Of a DNA stretch of 59,117 nt, positions 25,855-35,701 are shown piece after piece. How positions within the stretch are numbered: position 1 is the first letter of the stretch; every line of letters begins with the position of its first letter. The translations under genes were made by a program, and so were the position numbers. Source of the stretch: an uncultured Myxococcales bacterium (GTDB taxonomy: Bacteria; Myxococcota_A; Bradymonadia; UBA7976; VGTA01); NCBI GenBank assembly GCA_937146725.1, contig CAKZRU010000165.1:1-59117 (forward strand), read 5' to 3'. The notes beneath the pieces are model-generated. The model worked only from the letters and a program-made list of their open reading frames with translations. It was not told where the DNA came from and made no database searches.

Positions 25855-27504
25855 ATGAAGATCGGTATCCCTTTAGAGACGGCAGAGGGTGAACGCAGAG
25901 TTGCCGCCACTCCTGATACTGTCAAAAAGCTCAAAAAAATGGGCTTTGAGATTATGGTGAGCGCGGGTGCGGGTGCCCGAGCAAGCTACCGTGATGAATT
26001 ATATGAAGCAGAAGGGGCAGAGATCACAGATCATGCTACCGTGTGGAGCACTGCTGATTTGTTGTTAAAGGTTGCTCCACCAAGTTTGGAAGAAGCTAAG
26101 GCAATGAAATCGGGCTCCGTTTTCATGGGCTTGCTTTGGCCGGCTGAAAACGAAGCACTCATGACTGCTTTTAAAGAAGCTGGAGTGAGCGCAATTGCTA
26201 TGGATTGTGTACCAAGAATTACCCGAGCACAAAAACTTGATGCACGTAGTTCTATGAGTAACATTGATGGGTATCGAGCCGTTGTGGAAGCCGCCTATCA
26301 CTTTGGAAGCTTCTTTAGCGGTCAGTTTACAGCTGCCGGTAAGGTGAATCCTGCTAAGGTGCTCATTGTTGGCGCTGGTGTTGCTGGTTTAGCTGCCATT
26401 GGTGCTGCCCGCGGTTTGGGCGCGCAAGTCCTTGCCTTTGATGTTCGTGCTGCTGCTCGTGAGCAGGTAGAAAGTATGGGCGCTCAATTCTTAGAGGTTG
26501 AAATCGAAGAATCGGGCGAGGGTGAAGGTGGATATGCTAAGGCAATGAGCGAGCGTTTTACCGAGGCGCAAATGGCTCTTTTCAAGTCGCTTGCTCCGGA
26601 CTTAGATGTGGTGATTACAACCGCTTTAATTCCAGGCAGAGATGCACCTAAATTATGGCTTAGCGAAGCAGTGGCTGAAATGAAAGCCGGTTCGGTTGTT
26701 GTAGACTTGGCTGCTGAGCGTGGTGGAAACTGCGATGCAACGGTTAAGGGAGAATTGATCACCACTGATAATGGCGTCAAAGTGATTGGCTACACCGATA
26801 TGGCGAGTCGTATGGCACCCACAGCAAGCCAACTTTATGGCATGAACTTTGTTCATTATCTGCGTGATATTAAATCAGGTGAGGGTGAAATTGAGCTCGA
26901 TCTCAGCGATGTAGTGGTTCGGTCTTCGATTGTGACTCATGCAAATGAGTTACTTTACCCACCTCCGCCTTTGAGCGAGCTTGATCCTTCGTCGGTTTCT
27001 AAAGAAATGAAGCCTGCGCAAGCTGAAGCAAAAAAGGTAGAGAGTAAAGCAAGCCCTGCACCAAAGTCTTCTCATACTCCAGTCACACCAGTTGCAGAAA
27101 CAAGTGCTGATGACAGCACTCCAAATGTAATTGGCGATTTTGGTTGGAAGCAAGTTCTAATTAGTGTGGCCACAGTATTGTGGATTTTCTTATTGATGCG
27201 TTCAACACCAGAAGCGGCAAGTGAAAGTACTAGAGTCTTCCTAAATCACCTCACTGTATTTGCGCTCTCATGCTTTATTGGTTGGCAGGTAATTTGGAAT
27301 GTATCGCATGCCTTACATACGCCATTGATGAGTGTAACCAATGCTATCAGTGGTATTATTTTGGTTGGGGGAATGCTTCAAGCTCATGGAACAGAGTTGA
27401 ATACAGCAAGCATCTTTGGTGGTCTAGCTGTACTTTTAGCAATGATCAATGTGGTTGGTGGCTTTGCAGTGACGCATCGCATGCTTGCGATGTTTAGAAA
27501 GTAA
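25855..27504 (+). CDS. pntA: NAD(P) transhydrogenase alpha subunit
   Basis: With PntB it couples proton movement across the inner membrane to hydride transfer between NADH and NADP+. The NAD-binding domain I starts [20 protein letters not shown] and has [20 protein letters not shown] with its Rossmann glycines (about residue 170) and the mobile-loop region [19 protein letters not shown] (here VIGYTDM...). After a Pro/Ala/Lys linker (380-420) come three to four transmembrane helices of domain II, so alpha1 and alpha2 are fused as in enterobacteria. At 549 residues it is slightly longer than E. coli PntA (510) because of the linker. pntB follows after 15 bases. Confidence 0.97.
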   Translation: MKIGIPLETAEGERRVAATPDTVKKLKKMGFEIMVSAGAGARASYRDELYEAEGAEITDHATVWSTADLLLKVAPPSLEEAKAMKSGSVFMGLLWPAENEALMTAFKEAGVSAIAMDCVPRITRAQKLDARSSMSNIDGYRAVVEAAYHFGSFFSGQFTAAGKVNPAKVLIVGAGVAGLAAIGAARGLGAQVLAFDVRAAAREQVESMGAQFLEVEIEESGEGEGGYAKAMSERFTEAQMALFKSLAPDLDVVITTALIPGRDAPKLWLSEAVAEMKAGSVVVDLAAERGGNCDATVKGELITTDNGVKVIGYTDMASRMAPTASQLYGMNFVHYLRDIKSGEGEIELDLSDVVVRSSIVTHANELLYPPPPLSELDPSSVSKEMKPAQAEAKKVESKASPAPKSSHTPVTPVAETSADDSTPNVIGDFGWKQVLISVATVLWIFLLMRSTPEAASESTRVFLNHLTVFALSCFIGWQVIWNVSHALHTPLMSVTNAISGIILVGGMLQAHGTELNTASIFGGLAVLLAMINVVGGFAVTHRMLAMFRK

Positions 27505-27519
27505 GGGGGTCTTAAAACA

Positions 27520-28977
27520 ATGGAACAGACACTATTACAAATTGCTTATTTGGTAGCGAGTATCTTTTTTATCCTTAGCTTAAAAGGCTTATCTAGCCAA
27601 GAAACGGCTCGTCAGGGTAATTTATACGGTATCTTTGGTATGGGAGTAGCGATCGTTGCTACCCTTTTTAATAGCCATGTGACTCAGTATGATACACTGT
27701 TTATTACAATCGCAGTGGGTAGCTTGGTTGGTTATATTCTGGCTAAAAGAGTTGAAATGACCGCAATGCCAGAGTTGGTCGCGCTATTACACAGTTTTGT
27801 GGGTGCAGCGGCTGTTTTGGTTGGTTTTGCAAGCGATGCGAGTATGGGGCATGAGGGTGGTCATGCCGCTTCGGCCCTGTATGCATCTGAAGTTGGTGTG
27901 GACGTATTTATTGGTGCATTAACTTTTACAGGCTCAGTGGCTGCCTTTGCTAAACTTAAAGCGAAGTTCAACTTTTTTGGTAAAACTTATTGGGTACCAA
28001 GCAAGCCTTTACTGCTAAAGGAACGCCATAAGCTTAATGCTGGCATGCTTGCAGCTTCAATTATCTTGGTCATCATGTATGCAAATGGAGCAAGCGGTGA
28101 AGCGGGATCAGGTAGCCTTGTTCTTATGTCATTGCTCACCATTATTGCAGGTGTTTTGGGTGCACACTTGGTTTTAGCCATTGGTGGTGCCGATATGCCC
28201 GTGGTTGTGTCAATGCTCAACAGCTACTCAGGCTGGACTGCATCAGCTGCTGGTTTTATGCTTAATAATGACTTGTTGATTATTACCGGTGCCTTGGTTG
28301 GTTCTAGTGGTGCTATTTTGAGTTACATTATGTGTAAGTCAATGAACCGCTCCATCTTAAGCGTAATCTTTGGTGGTTTTGGGGCTGAGAATGATGCTCC
28401 GGCTAAAGAGCTTACTGAAGAAGAAAAAGCAGAACTCGCTGCTCGTACAGTGAATGAAACCGATGCCGAAACCTTAAGTGATAAATTATTATCTTCAAAA
28501 TCTGTGGTTATCGTACCTGGTTATGGTTTAGCCCAAGCTCGCGCTCAGCATAGTGTGTATCAGCTGGTGAAAATTCTTAAGGCGAAGGGTGTGAATGTGC
28601 GTTTTGCGATTCACCCCGTTGCTGGTCGTTTACCCGGTCACATGAATATTCTTTTGGCAGAAGCAGCAGTGCCCTATGACATTGTGCTTGAGCTTGAAGA
28701 AATTAATGATGACTTTCCAGAAACAGACGTTGTTTTGGTCATCGGTGCAAACGATATTGTAAACCCTCTTGCTCAAGAAGATCCAACTTGCTCAATTGGC
28801 GGTATGGAAGTTCTTGAAGTGTGGAAGTCCAAGCTCACTGTTGTCTTTAAGCGCAGTCGTAATGTTGGCTATGCGGGTATTGATAATCCACTTTTCTATA
28901 AAGACAATACTCAAATGCTCTTTGGTGATGCCGGAAAAACAGTTGATGAACTTGTTGCTCAAGTCAGCGCTAAATAA
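27520..28977 (+). CDS. pntB: NAD(P) transhydrogenase beta subunit
   Basis: The partner of PntA, providing most transmembrane helices of domain II and the NADP-binding domain III. About eight or nine helices span residues 5-290, with the conserved [20 protein letters not shown] and the [20 protein letters not shown] channel segment. Domain III shows [40 protein letters not shown] and [18 protein letters not shown]. The length (485) is close to the usual 460. Its stop lies two bases from the stop of the convergent transglycosylase gene. Confidence 0.97.
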   Translation: MEQTLLQIAYLVASIFFILSLKGLSSQETARQGNLYGIFGMGVAIVATLFNSHVTQYDTLFITIAVGSLVGYILAKRVEMTAMPELVALLHSFVGAAAVLVGFASDASMGHEGGHAASALYASEVGVDVFIGALTFTGSVAAFAKLKAKFNFFGKTYWVPSKPLLLKERHKLNAGMLAASIILVIMYANGASGEAGSGSLVLMSLLTIIAGVLGAHLVLAIGGADMPVVVSMLNSYSGWTASAAGFMLNNDLLIITGALVGSSGAILSYIMCKSMNRSILSVIFGGFGAENDAPAKELTEEEKAELAARTVNETDAETLSDKLLSSKSVVIVPGYGLAQARAQHSVYQLVKILKAKGVNVRFAIHPVAGRLPGHMNILLAEAAVPYDIVLELEEINDDFPETDVVLVIGANDIVNPLAQEDPTCSIGGMEVLEVWKSKLTVVFKRSRNVGYAGIDNPLFYKDNTQMLFGDAGKTVDELVAQVSAK

Positions 28978-28979
28978 GC

Positions 28980-31424
28980 TTAAAACCCAACGATTCGCTT
29001 TGGCATAGGCGTTTTGAGTGGGGGCATAAGACGCTTTGTCCAAGTTGACCACTCTTGATCACTGGCATAAAGCGCTAAATACCTAATAAAATGATCTGCG
29101 ACTTTGCGTAAGTAATTACGACTTTCATGAGCACCCATTTCTTCTACCATCAAGTCAAAGTCTTGGTCTTGGAAAAGCTCTTGATGATCAGCAAAACGCA
29201 TTGGACCACCATTGTAGGCACCGATCGCTAATAAAGGATGCCCTAGGTCATCACTTAAATGATGTAAATACCAAGCAGCATAGCGAATCGACAAAGCAGG
29301 ATCATACAGTTGATCGCTAAAGAAATCACCTTGGGGCCAATCGATTGCTTCTCTGATTCTTTTGCCGGTTCTTCCTAAGATCTGTAACAAGCCTATTGCT
29401 TGCGCATAGCTTACTACGTCAGGTCGATAGCGCGACTCTTGGAGCATATGAGCCATAATCCACCATGGGCTGATCTGTTCGATTTCGGCAGCCGCAAGGC
29501 TTAAGTCATAGTAGGCAATCGGATAGGCTCCCACTCGCTCTCGAGGACTTTTTTTATGAAATTGAGTCAGCCAAGCGACTCGTGAAGATGCTTGACGCTT
29601 CCAACGAGCCCCATGATTACCGGTGTAATATTCTAAAGCATCACACATAATAAATCGGGTACGAGAACCTAAAACCCTTTTGAGCTTTCTTTGATTTTTA
29701 GCTTGGGAACATACGCCTTTTGCTTCAGTACGTGCCAAACCTTCTTCTCCTAAACTTAGAAGTGAAAAGCTTTTACTAATCGTTTGAGATAGACTGTGGG
29801 TACTCCGTTGTCGACTTAAGCGCTTAACACTTTTTTGGGGAACAGGGGGGGCCGCATAACGCCAATGTTTTTTTCGGGCTCTTTTTAAAGGGTTCTTCCA
29901 AGAAAATTCAGCGTTAAGAAGTCTTGATTTTAGAGTTTGTGCTAAAAGCGCATAATATCCCAAAGGACTTTCTTTGAGGAGTGCATTAAGTTCTTGAATA
30001 GCGCCTTTTTTATCATGATTTAAAGCATGACAGCGCGCGGTCCAATAGCTAACTTTTGGTCCTACAATAAGGTTGCGATTCTTTTTAAGTTTTCGCCAAG
30101 TCTTGATCGCAGTCCGGCAATCGCCCTGTCTAAAATAACTCCATCCTAAGAACCAGCGATACATACTTGGGTCTTTAGGCTTACTCGCTAAAAACTTGTC
30201 TAAGGCATCAATCGCCGCCGGATAGCGACCTGCTTGATGAAGAATACGACCTTGTTGATATCTAGCTTCTCGTCCTTTACGTCCTCGCGGTCGAGTTTTA
30301 AGATAATGATTTAAATGGCTTAAAGATTCATTCCAACGTCCTAAGCGACTTAAAAGATGAGTTAAGTAAAAGTGTGCACTTGCTGTCGTTGAAGCTTCCG
30401 GACCGTGTAAGGCAATCTCAAGCTGGCGTTGAGCTTCTTGAGGGTACTCTCGCAGTCGCATTAAAGAAATAGCGATCAGTAAAGCCCCTCGTTGCTGTGC
30501 TTTTTCAAACTCAAGTTTCTTGAGACTTGTAAAGAGCTCTGTAAAAACCTGTTCTTGTGCCTTAGGTACAAAAATCAGCTGTTCACTAAGAGGAGAAAAG
30601 TGCTGCAGGGCATAAATGGTTTGCTTGTAGTCACGTGCTTTAAAGGCCGCTTCGCCTCGCCTTAACCAATCGATCTCTTGATGTTTAATTTCATCGCGAT
30701 TAAGAACTAAATCGACAAGTTCAGTTTGGGGATAATCGTGCCAAAGCTTATATCTTGCTTGCTGCCTTTCAATACGAAAAGGATGCTTATGTTGTAGTAT
30801 ATCTAGTGCACTGGCTCGGACTTGAATGCCTAGAGCCTCTGCCGAAAGATGGTCCAATAAGTTTATAGCACTCAAACCTCCTTCATCCAAACTGACAAAA
30901 GGGCTAGGGCCTTCTTCTAGAACTTCGAGAATGCTTTGTGCATAACTCAATTGTATACGTTCTTGAGTTCGTTTGGGATAGGGTAGATCTTTGAGCTGTT
31001 TTGCTAAGAGATAACTAAGTTGTGAATCAGAGTTTTGTTGGGCCAGATTCCATGATGAATACAAAGATCTAATATCTAAAGCATTTTGAAGATTTTTTGG
31101 TTGCTCAAGAGCTTCATGGATAGAACGATTTTCTTGATTCGACGAGCAATTTAACTCTTGTAACTTGTGATATTCCTGCCTTAACGCCGGTAGCGTTACC
31201 TTATGATCTATAAGCTTGAGTTGCTCTGGGTCTAAGCAAGCACCGACTCGTTGTAGATAATAAAGTTCCTTCTCGTTACGAGTGTCGCCAGATAAAAGCG
31301 CTTGGTGCCGTTCAAAACTTGGTCTATTTGGCCAAAAGTCTTGAGCCAAGCTGGTCGAAAAAACGAGGAGTGTAATCAGGAAAGATAAATAAAAATGCGG
31401 TATAAAAATGCGGTTAGCTCTCAT
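28980..31424 (-). CDS. slt: Soluble lytic murein transglycosylase
   Basis: Periplasmic enzyme cleaving the MurNAc-GlcNAc bond of peptidoglycan with formation of anhydro-MurNAc. It has a signal peptide (FYLSFLITLLVFSTSLA) and a long superhelical TPR-like region (about residues 270-500) with helix pairs such as KGREARYQQGRILHQAGRYP. The C-terminal catalytic domain has MLQESRYRPDVVSYAQAIGL with catalytic Glu663, then LLQIL, and IGAYNGGPMRFADHQ. The size of 814 exceeds E. coli Slt70 (645), with the extra length in the helical part. Its start overlaps the preceding lipoprotein gene in an ATGA junction. Since FlgJ here lacks a hydrolase domain, this enzyme could help with rod insertion, which is speculation. 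Confidence 0.92.
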   Translation of the reverse strand: MRANRIFIPHFYLSFLITLLVFSTSLAQDFWPNRPSFERHQALLSGDTRNEKELYYLQRVGACLDPEQLKLIDHKVTLPALRQEYHKLQELNCSSNQENRSIHEALEQPKNLQNALDIRSLYSSWNLAQQNSDSQLSYLLAKQLKDLPYPKRTQERIQLSYAQSILEVLEEGPSPFVSLDEGGLSAINLLDHLSAEALGIQVRASALDILQHKHPFRIERQQARYKLWHDYPQTELVDLVLNRDEIKHQEIDWLRRGEAAFKARDYKQTIYALQHFSPLSEQLIFVPKAQEQVFTELFTSLKKLEFEKAQQRGALLIAISLMRLREYPQEAQRQLEIALHGPEASTTASAHFYLTHLLSRLGRWNESLSHLNHYLKTRPRGRKGREARYQQGRILHQAGRYPAAIDALDKFLASKPKDPSMYRWFLGWSYFRQGDCRTAIKTWRKLKKNRNLIVGPKVSYWTARCHALNHDKKGAIQELNALLKESPLGYYALLAQTLKSRLLNAEFSWKNPLKRARKKHWRYAAPPVPQKSVKRLSRQRSTHSLSQTISKSFSLLSLGEEGLARTEAKGVCSQAKNQRKLKRVLGSRTRFIMCDALEYYTGNHGARWKRQASSRVAWLTQFHKKSPRERVGAYPIAYYDLSLAAAEIEQISPWWIMAHMLQESRYRPDVVSYAQAIGLLQILGRTGKRIREAIDWPQGDFFSDQLYDPALSIRYAAWYLHHLSDDLGHPLLAIGAYNGGPMRFADHQELFQDQDFDLMVEEMGAHESRNYLRKVADHFIRYLALYASDQEWSTWTKRLMPPLKTPMPKRIVGF

Positions 31425-31993
31425 TGTGGATTACGATTTTTAAGCCCTTTAAGCCCTTGGTACATGGTTTTGATGCTTTGAAAGACTTGATTCCAATCGG
31501 TTACGCCTTGTTGATCCATGGAACGTTCAAAGTTTAGAGCATCAATGATTCGAGTCTCATTGACACTCACCAAGGTATGCTGTTGATTTTTTTCTACATC
31601 GAAATAGCGCTCATTATTTAAAGCAATCTGTTCCCATGAGAGTTCAGTCATCAGCTTGATAAAGGCTTCTCGATATGCTGCGCCAGCTAAAGATCGAGTA
31701 TATAAAGCCACAAAGCGCTTTTTTACATCTTGGGTCGCATTTGCATCAGCCAACGCTCGGCGCTTAGAGATCAATTGTTGACCCTTACTGAGCCCTTCTC
31801 CATGGATAACAAACTCGCCCGTTTGCGTGTATCTCTTTTGGTCCCATTGCTCAAGTGGTGTAAAAACCCACTCCGGAGCGGGACTCACACGTCCTTGAAA
31901 GGCTTTGGGCCCACAAGCATATAAATTGAGGCTGAATAAGATTAAAGCCAAGCATAAAAGCTGAGACTTGAGCGTATTAAAAGGATATCTCAT
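31421..31993 (-). CDS. LPP20-type lipoprotein
   Basis: A 190-residue lipoprotein with lipobox LYAC (Cys27). The mature part resembles the LPP20 family: PEWVFTPLEQWDQ, a Gly-rich EFVIHGEGLSKGQQ strand, then a helix with ALADANATQDVKKRFVAL where the family has conserved alternating Ala/Arg. Family members attach to the outer membrane; their biochemical role is not established. It is coupled to the downstream transglycosylase by a 4-base overlap and follows a tiny lipoprotein gene after 11 bases, suggesting a cell-wall remodelling unit. Confidence 0.8.
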   Translation of the reverse strand: MRYPFNTLKSQLLCLALILFSLNLYACGPKAFQGRVSPAPEWVFTPLEQWDQKRYTQTGEFVIHGEGLSKGQQLISKRRALADANATQDVKKRFVALYTRSLAGAAYREAFIKLMTELSWEQIALNNERYFDVEKNQQHTLVSVNETRIIDALNFERSMDQQGVTDWNQVFQSIKTMYQGLKGLKNRNPQ

Positions 31994-32004
31994 TTGTGCT
32001 TTGC

Positions 32005-32139
32005 TTACTTCACTTGTGAGGTTTCTTGATCGGCTCTTTCTCTAAGGCCATCACGATCAACATCTTTTGGAGTTGATCCACAGGCATTCAACAGTGATAA
32101 ACACACAAAACATAGGCTAAATCGTAGGATAAGATTCAT
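32005..32139 (-). CDS. 44-residue lipoprotein
   Basis: A short gene with GGAG seven bases before its ATG and a textbook lipoprotein signal: MNLILRFSLCFVCLSLLNAC, lipobox LNAC with Cys20. Only about 24 residues remain after acylation, polar and charged, ending SQVK. The middle segment (VDRDGLRERADQ) recalls a calcium-binding turn but is too short to be sure. It lies 11 bases upstream of the LPP20-type gene on the same strand, so it heads the operon leading to the transglycosylase. Small lipoproteins of this kind can be transglycosylase regulators or entericidin-like, but no family was recognised. Confidence 0.75.
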   Translation of the reverse strand: MNLILRFSLCFVCLSLLNACGSTPKDVDRDGLRERADQETSQVK

Positions 32140-32310
32140 ATTTTTACTCCATTCTTACTCAAGGCTAATTAATAACTTGCTCTTAAACTAGCTAAACTTA
32201 TCCAAAGATAAAAGTATATTCTCTTTAGCAAATATGTACATTTATCTCATTTATATCATACACTCTGTGTTAAAGTATGAGCTCAAGTAAAGTGATCAAT
32301 AGGAACTGAA

Positions 32311-34434
32311 ATGCACGGTTTAAATCCAATTTACATCTATGGCTTAGTATTTATGACTTTAAGCTTTGTTGCCTGCTCCGATGCTTCACTTTATCACAGT
32401 AAAAGGGCACCTTTAAGTGCTGATCGAGTTGCAATAGAAGGACGAGTTTGTACAGAAGACCCAGAGCAGAATCGATTTCCGGCTCGCTTAATTATCATGG
32501 CTGATCAAGCTCAAGGTTTCTTGTATAGCGAGTTTGACCCTGCCCAAAAACGCTTACAGATGTTAAATGCCTTGATCCAAAGCACTCTGGCTAAACCTGA
32601 ATATTCGGTAGCGATCATTGGCTATGCCGGACGAGTGCAACGCTTAGCACCGGAGTCCGAGTTATTTACCCGTAATCCAGGGGTTTTATTGAACGCTGTC
32701 AGTCGCCTGTCGCTTCCGGAATCTTGTATTGGTAATGAGCTTTGTCGTGATTATCAAGGAGGGCTTGAGATGGCGAAAACCCTTATTGAAGATGATTTAG
32801 CTTCGATGGAAGCCGGCCAACGAGCGGTGACTCAATATACTCTTTTGTGGCTTGGGGCAGGCCCGCAAAGTCCGCTTGCCGAGCAGCGAGACTGTTGCCC
32901 AAGAGGCGACCGGAGTTGCCTTAATGCCGAAGGGGCTCAAAGGCCATCTTTAACCTGTCAAACTCAATTAGATATTGCTTTAGTTCAAGAGCTTAGAAAT
33001 GATAGTTTAGCCATGGGGGCTGGTGGTTTTCAGCTACATATCATGCATTTAGCCGCCGAAGAACAGGATGTGAATCAAGATATGGCGCAGTTACTGGAGC
33101 AGCTTAGCTTTGCCGGTGGTGGGCGTTATGCGCGTTTTTCCTCAGCTAATAATTTGGACCCAAGAGCAGTGTCTATTTTTGATCGTCCAAGTGACATGGA
33201 GGCTGCTCAAATATTAGTGATCAATCAAAGCGCCGCACCAAGGCTTGGTGGTATTTTAGCCGATAGTGATCAAGATGGCCTTGCGGATGAAGAAGAAGAC
33301 ATAAATGGAAATGGGCAGGTAGATGAGGGAGAAAGTGATCCGACTCTACGAGACAGTGATGGCGATGGATTAAGCGATATGATTGAAGCAAGGGTTGGCT
33401 TTATCAATGGAGAGATTGATCGACCGGTCGTTTGTGATGACCTATTTATGTTTGAAGGCTTGGCTGAGCTAGATCGAGATTTTGATGGATTGAACGAATG
33501 CGAAGAACGACTCATGGGCACAAGTCCATCGCTTTCAGATAGTGATGGAGATAACCTGCCTGATGGCTTAGAAGTGATCCGAGGTACCGACCATTTGAAC
33601 CCCGATAGTGCTCAAGATTTTGATGAAGATGGAGTCAGTAATGGGGATGAACTCAAAGAAGGTACCGATCCACGCAGTATTGATGAAAGTCAGCGTTTGG
33701 GCTTAGCTGCTCGATATGATGTGGAACGAGAAGGAAGAGTTAAGGAGCTTGAGGCCGACCCGCTTTTGCAAATCGAAGGTCTTAAAGTCTTTGAAATGAG
33801 TTTTGCCTTACAAGCTGGTTTAGCCGCTTTTGAGTGGACACCCACACCTGAAAGCGAGGAGCAAGTGGGTTTTTTAAGCTTTAAAGCACCTTCTCAAGAG
33901 GGCTTTGGAGCGATCATCCCCATTACTAAAGCTGGTCGTTATACTCTTTATGGTGATTTGGTGAGCGATAATGAACCTAGCCAAACTTCGTTTAACACCG
34001 AGGAGGGTGAACAGGTCATAAATAATGGCACAGAACCTGATGATCAAGCACAAAATCTTGGCGCGCTTTGGGTAGAGGTAGAGGTGAACCCTCAGAGTTT
34101 ACCCACCATTACTTTTATTGAAGATTTTCTTATTCGCCAAAGAGAGCGAAGTTGTCTAAGTTTTGTGGCCCGCAATATTCGCTTGGTGGAAACCTTAGCT
34201 TTAGCTCGTGACCAAAGATTAGGCCGCGCGGTAGGTGCGAATGAAATTACGGTTTATTTTTCACAAAAACCCGCACGCCAAAGCGAAGTACCCGGACGTT
34301 TTAGAGTCGCCCGAGTTCCTATCTACTATCAAGCACCAGATCAAAGAAGTCCAAGCGGAGCAAGAATCAGTCTTGAAGAGGGTATTTTTGTAAGCCCTAA
34401 GCTAGGGACTGACTCCATTGCACCTAGTAATTAG
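32311..34434 (+). CDS. Lipoprotein with VWA-like domain and thrombospondin-3 repeats
   Basis: A 707-residue surface or periplasmic lipoprotein (lipobox FVAC, Cys22). Residues 55-300 resemble a von Willebrand A fold (ARLIIMADQAQGF; YTLLWLGAGPQSPLAEQ), but the metal-binding DxSxS motif is replaced by MADQAQGF, so metal-dependent adhesion is doubtful. Residues 318-455 contain about five Asp-rich calcium-binding repeats (DSDQDGLADEEED, DSDGDGLSDMIE, DRDFDGLNECEE, DSDGDNLPDGLE, DFDEDGVSNGDE). The rest is beta-rich with no recognised domain. The signal peptide is unusual in having no Lys or Arg before its hydrophobic core. It appears monocistronic. Function unknown; proteins of this build are common on the surface of Myxococcota-like bacteria. 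Confidence 0.82.
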   Translation: MHGLNPIYIYGLVFMTLSFVACSDASLYHSKRAPLSADRVAIEGRVCTEDPEQNRFPARLIIMADQAQGFLYSEFDPAQKRLQMLNALIQSTLAKPEYSVAIIGYAGRVQRLAPESELFTRNPGVLLNAVSRLSLPESCIGNELCRDYQGGLEMAKTLIEDDLASMEAGQRAVTQYTLLWLGAGPQSPLAEQRDCCPRGDRSCLNAEGAQRPSLTCQTQLDIALVQELRNDSLAMGAGGFQLHIMHLAAEEQDVNQDMAQLLEQLSFAGGGRYARFSSANNLDPRAVSIFDRPSDMEAAQILVINQSAAPRLGGILADSDQDGLADEEEDINGNGQVDEGESDPTLRDSDGDGLSDMIEARVGFINGEIDRPVVCDDLFMFEGLAELDRDFDGLNECEERLMGTSPSLSDSDGDNLPDGLEVIRGTDHLNPDSAQDFDEDGVSNGDELKEGTDPRSIDESQRLGLAARYDVEREGRVKELEADPLLQIEGLKVFEMSFALQAGLAAFEWTPTPESEEQVGFLSFKAPSQEGFGAIIPITKAGRYTLYGDLVSDNEPSQTSFNTEEGEQVINNGTEPDDQAQNLGALWVEVEVNPQSLPTITFIEDFLIRQRERSCLSFVARNIRLVETLALARDQRLGRAVGANEITVYFSQKPARQSEVPGRFRVARVPIYYQAPDQRSPSGARISLEEGIFVSPKLGTDSIAPSN

Positions 34435-34524
34435 CCCAAATCGCTGAGTGAGTAAGAAGCAATCGCTGACTATAAATAAAGCGATCTATTAATCTATGAT
34501 GGGCACAGGGTAGAAAGCGTCCTA

Positions 34525-35649
34525 ATGAAACTAAATCGAGTTGTATACTTTGGCCAATCTCTGAATATTTTAGATTTTCTACTGCTCAAGCATGATATTG
34601 AATTGGTGGCTGTTTTTGTTCCACAACTCAGTAAAGAGATACATCAAGAGTTTTTAAATCGTGTTATTCTAGCACAGGTAAAAGCCTTTTATGTTGGTTT
34701 AAATCCACATGCAATCTTGGAACACTTACCCGTCAATTTAGATCTTGGTTTTTGTGCTCATTTTGAAATCATCCCTCAAGAAGTCTTAGACCGTTTCCGT
34801 ATGGGAGTAATCAATATACATCCGGCTCCACTGCCTAAATATGCTGGTCGTTATCCTCTTATTGATCTTTGCTTGGCAGGTGATATGAGCTCTGGAGTGA
34901 GTATTCATTGGATGAATTCAGAGATTGATCAAGGTGATTTAATCGCTGATGCTCAATTTAAAAGGCATCCACTTGAGGGGCCGGTTGAGCTTGAAAAAAG
35001 AGCTGAACAGTTTGCTTGTCATCTACTGAGTGAGCTTTGGGATGCCATACTAGATGGGTATGCCCCTCGTCAAATACAAGTTAAAAAGACGCTTAAAAAA
35101 GCGCCACGAACAATCCCTAGCCCATGTAAATATGACCGACTATTAGCTTTGCTGAGGGCAACTCAAGCGTATGGTCCTTATGGTGGTATGGCCCTATATG
35201 AGGAAAGCTTTGCAGTTATTTTTAGACTGAAGTCATTAAGGCTTCTTTCTCTGATGAGTAAGTCCGATGAGGGGTTGGGTACTCAATCCATAGTGAGTCA
35301 AGATAGAGGTTTTAGCTTACGTTCTTTGAGGCTTACAACTAAGCTTGCAGCAGATCAATTACCAACAAGTCAATTATTGACAGGTTCATTAGGGCAAGCG
35401 CAGGTCTTCATTCAGATCGAAAGTAATTGGGATCTAGAGTGTGATAGTAACATTCAACTCTCAAGCCTTAAATCATGCACAGCTCAAGTGACAACGGTGA
35501 TGTTGGAAGCAGAAGTATCTTTATTTGATCGGCATCTTAAACCACTTAATTACAGTATGCAAAAAGTCCTGCATGATTATGTAAGCCATGCTCAGCATCA
35601 GCTATTCCTTTATGCTGTTCCCAACGAGATTGACATCACACTTCCATAA
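34525..35649 (+). CDS. Formyltransferase-like protein
   Basis: Residues 1-190 match the formyltransferase N-terminal fold of Fmt, PurN and sugar formyltransferases: LDLGFCAHFEIIPQEVLDR, then GVINIHPAPLPKYAGRYP with Asn97 and His99, and MNSEIDQGDLIA with Asp135, the expected catalytic Asn-His-Asp set. It is not a typical Fmt, whose motif is SLLPRWRGAAP. Residues 195-374 contain a possible C-terminal domain (CKYDRLLALLRATQAYGPYG, as in ArnA/Fmt C-terminal folds) and end unlike any family I recognise. A formyl donor such as 10-formyltetrahydrofolate is expected; the acceptor could be an amino sugar or another amine. A membrane protease gene follows. Confidence 0.75.
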   Translation: MKLNRVVYFGQSLNILDFLLLKHDIELVAVFVPQLSKEIHQEFLNRVILAQVKAFYVGLNPHAILEHLPVNLDLGFCAHFEIIPQEVLDRFRMGVINIHPAPLPKYAGRYPLIDLCLAGDMSSGVSIHWMNSEIDQGDLIADAQFKRHPLEGPVELEKRAEQFACHLLSELWDAILDGYAPRQIQVKKTLKKAPRTIPSPCKYDRLLALLRATQAYGPYGGMALYEESFAVIFRLKSLRLLSLMSKSDEGLGTQSIVSQDRGFSLRSLRLTTKLAADQLPTSQLLTGSLGQAQVFIQIESNWDLECDSNIQLSSLKSCTAQVTTVMLEAEVSLFDRHLKPLNYSMQKVLHDYVSHAQHQLFLYAVPNEIDITLP

Positions 35650-35661
35650 GATTCGGCTGAT

Positions 35662-35682
35662 ACACTCTGAAGACACTCTGAA
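35662..35682 (+). repeat. Short direct repeat before the CPBP gene
   Basis: ACACTCTGAA occurs at 35662-35671 and again at 35673-35682, one helical turn apart (11 bases), in the 52-base gap before the CPBP protease start. It could be a same-face regulatory site or a chance duplication. Confidence 0.35.
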
Positions 35683-35701
35683 AGTAATAAAGAGATCATA
35701 C

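Noticed and set aside
28960..28995. Convergent pntB and slt stops only two bases apart, possible overlapping terminators
   Set aside because: I found no convincing hairpin with a T tract here; the tight junction alone is not evidence of a regulatory device.
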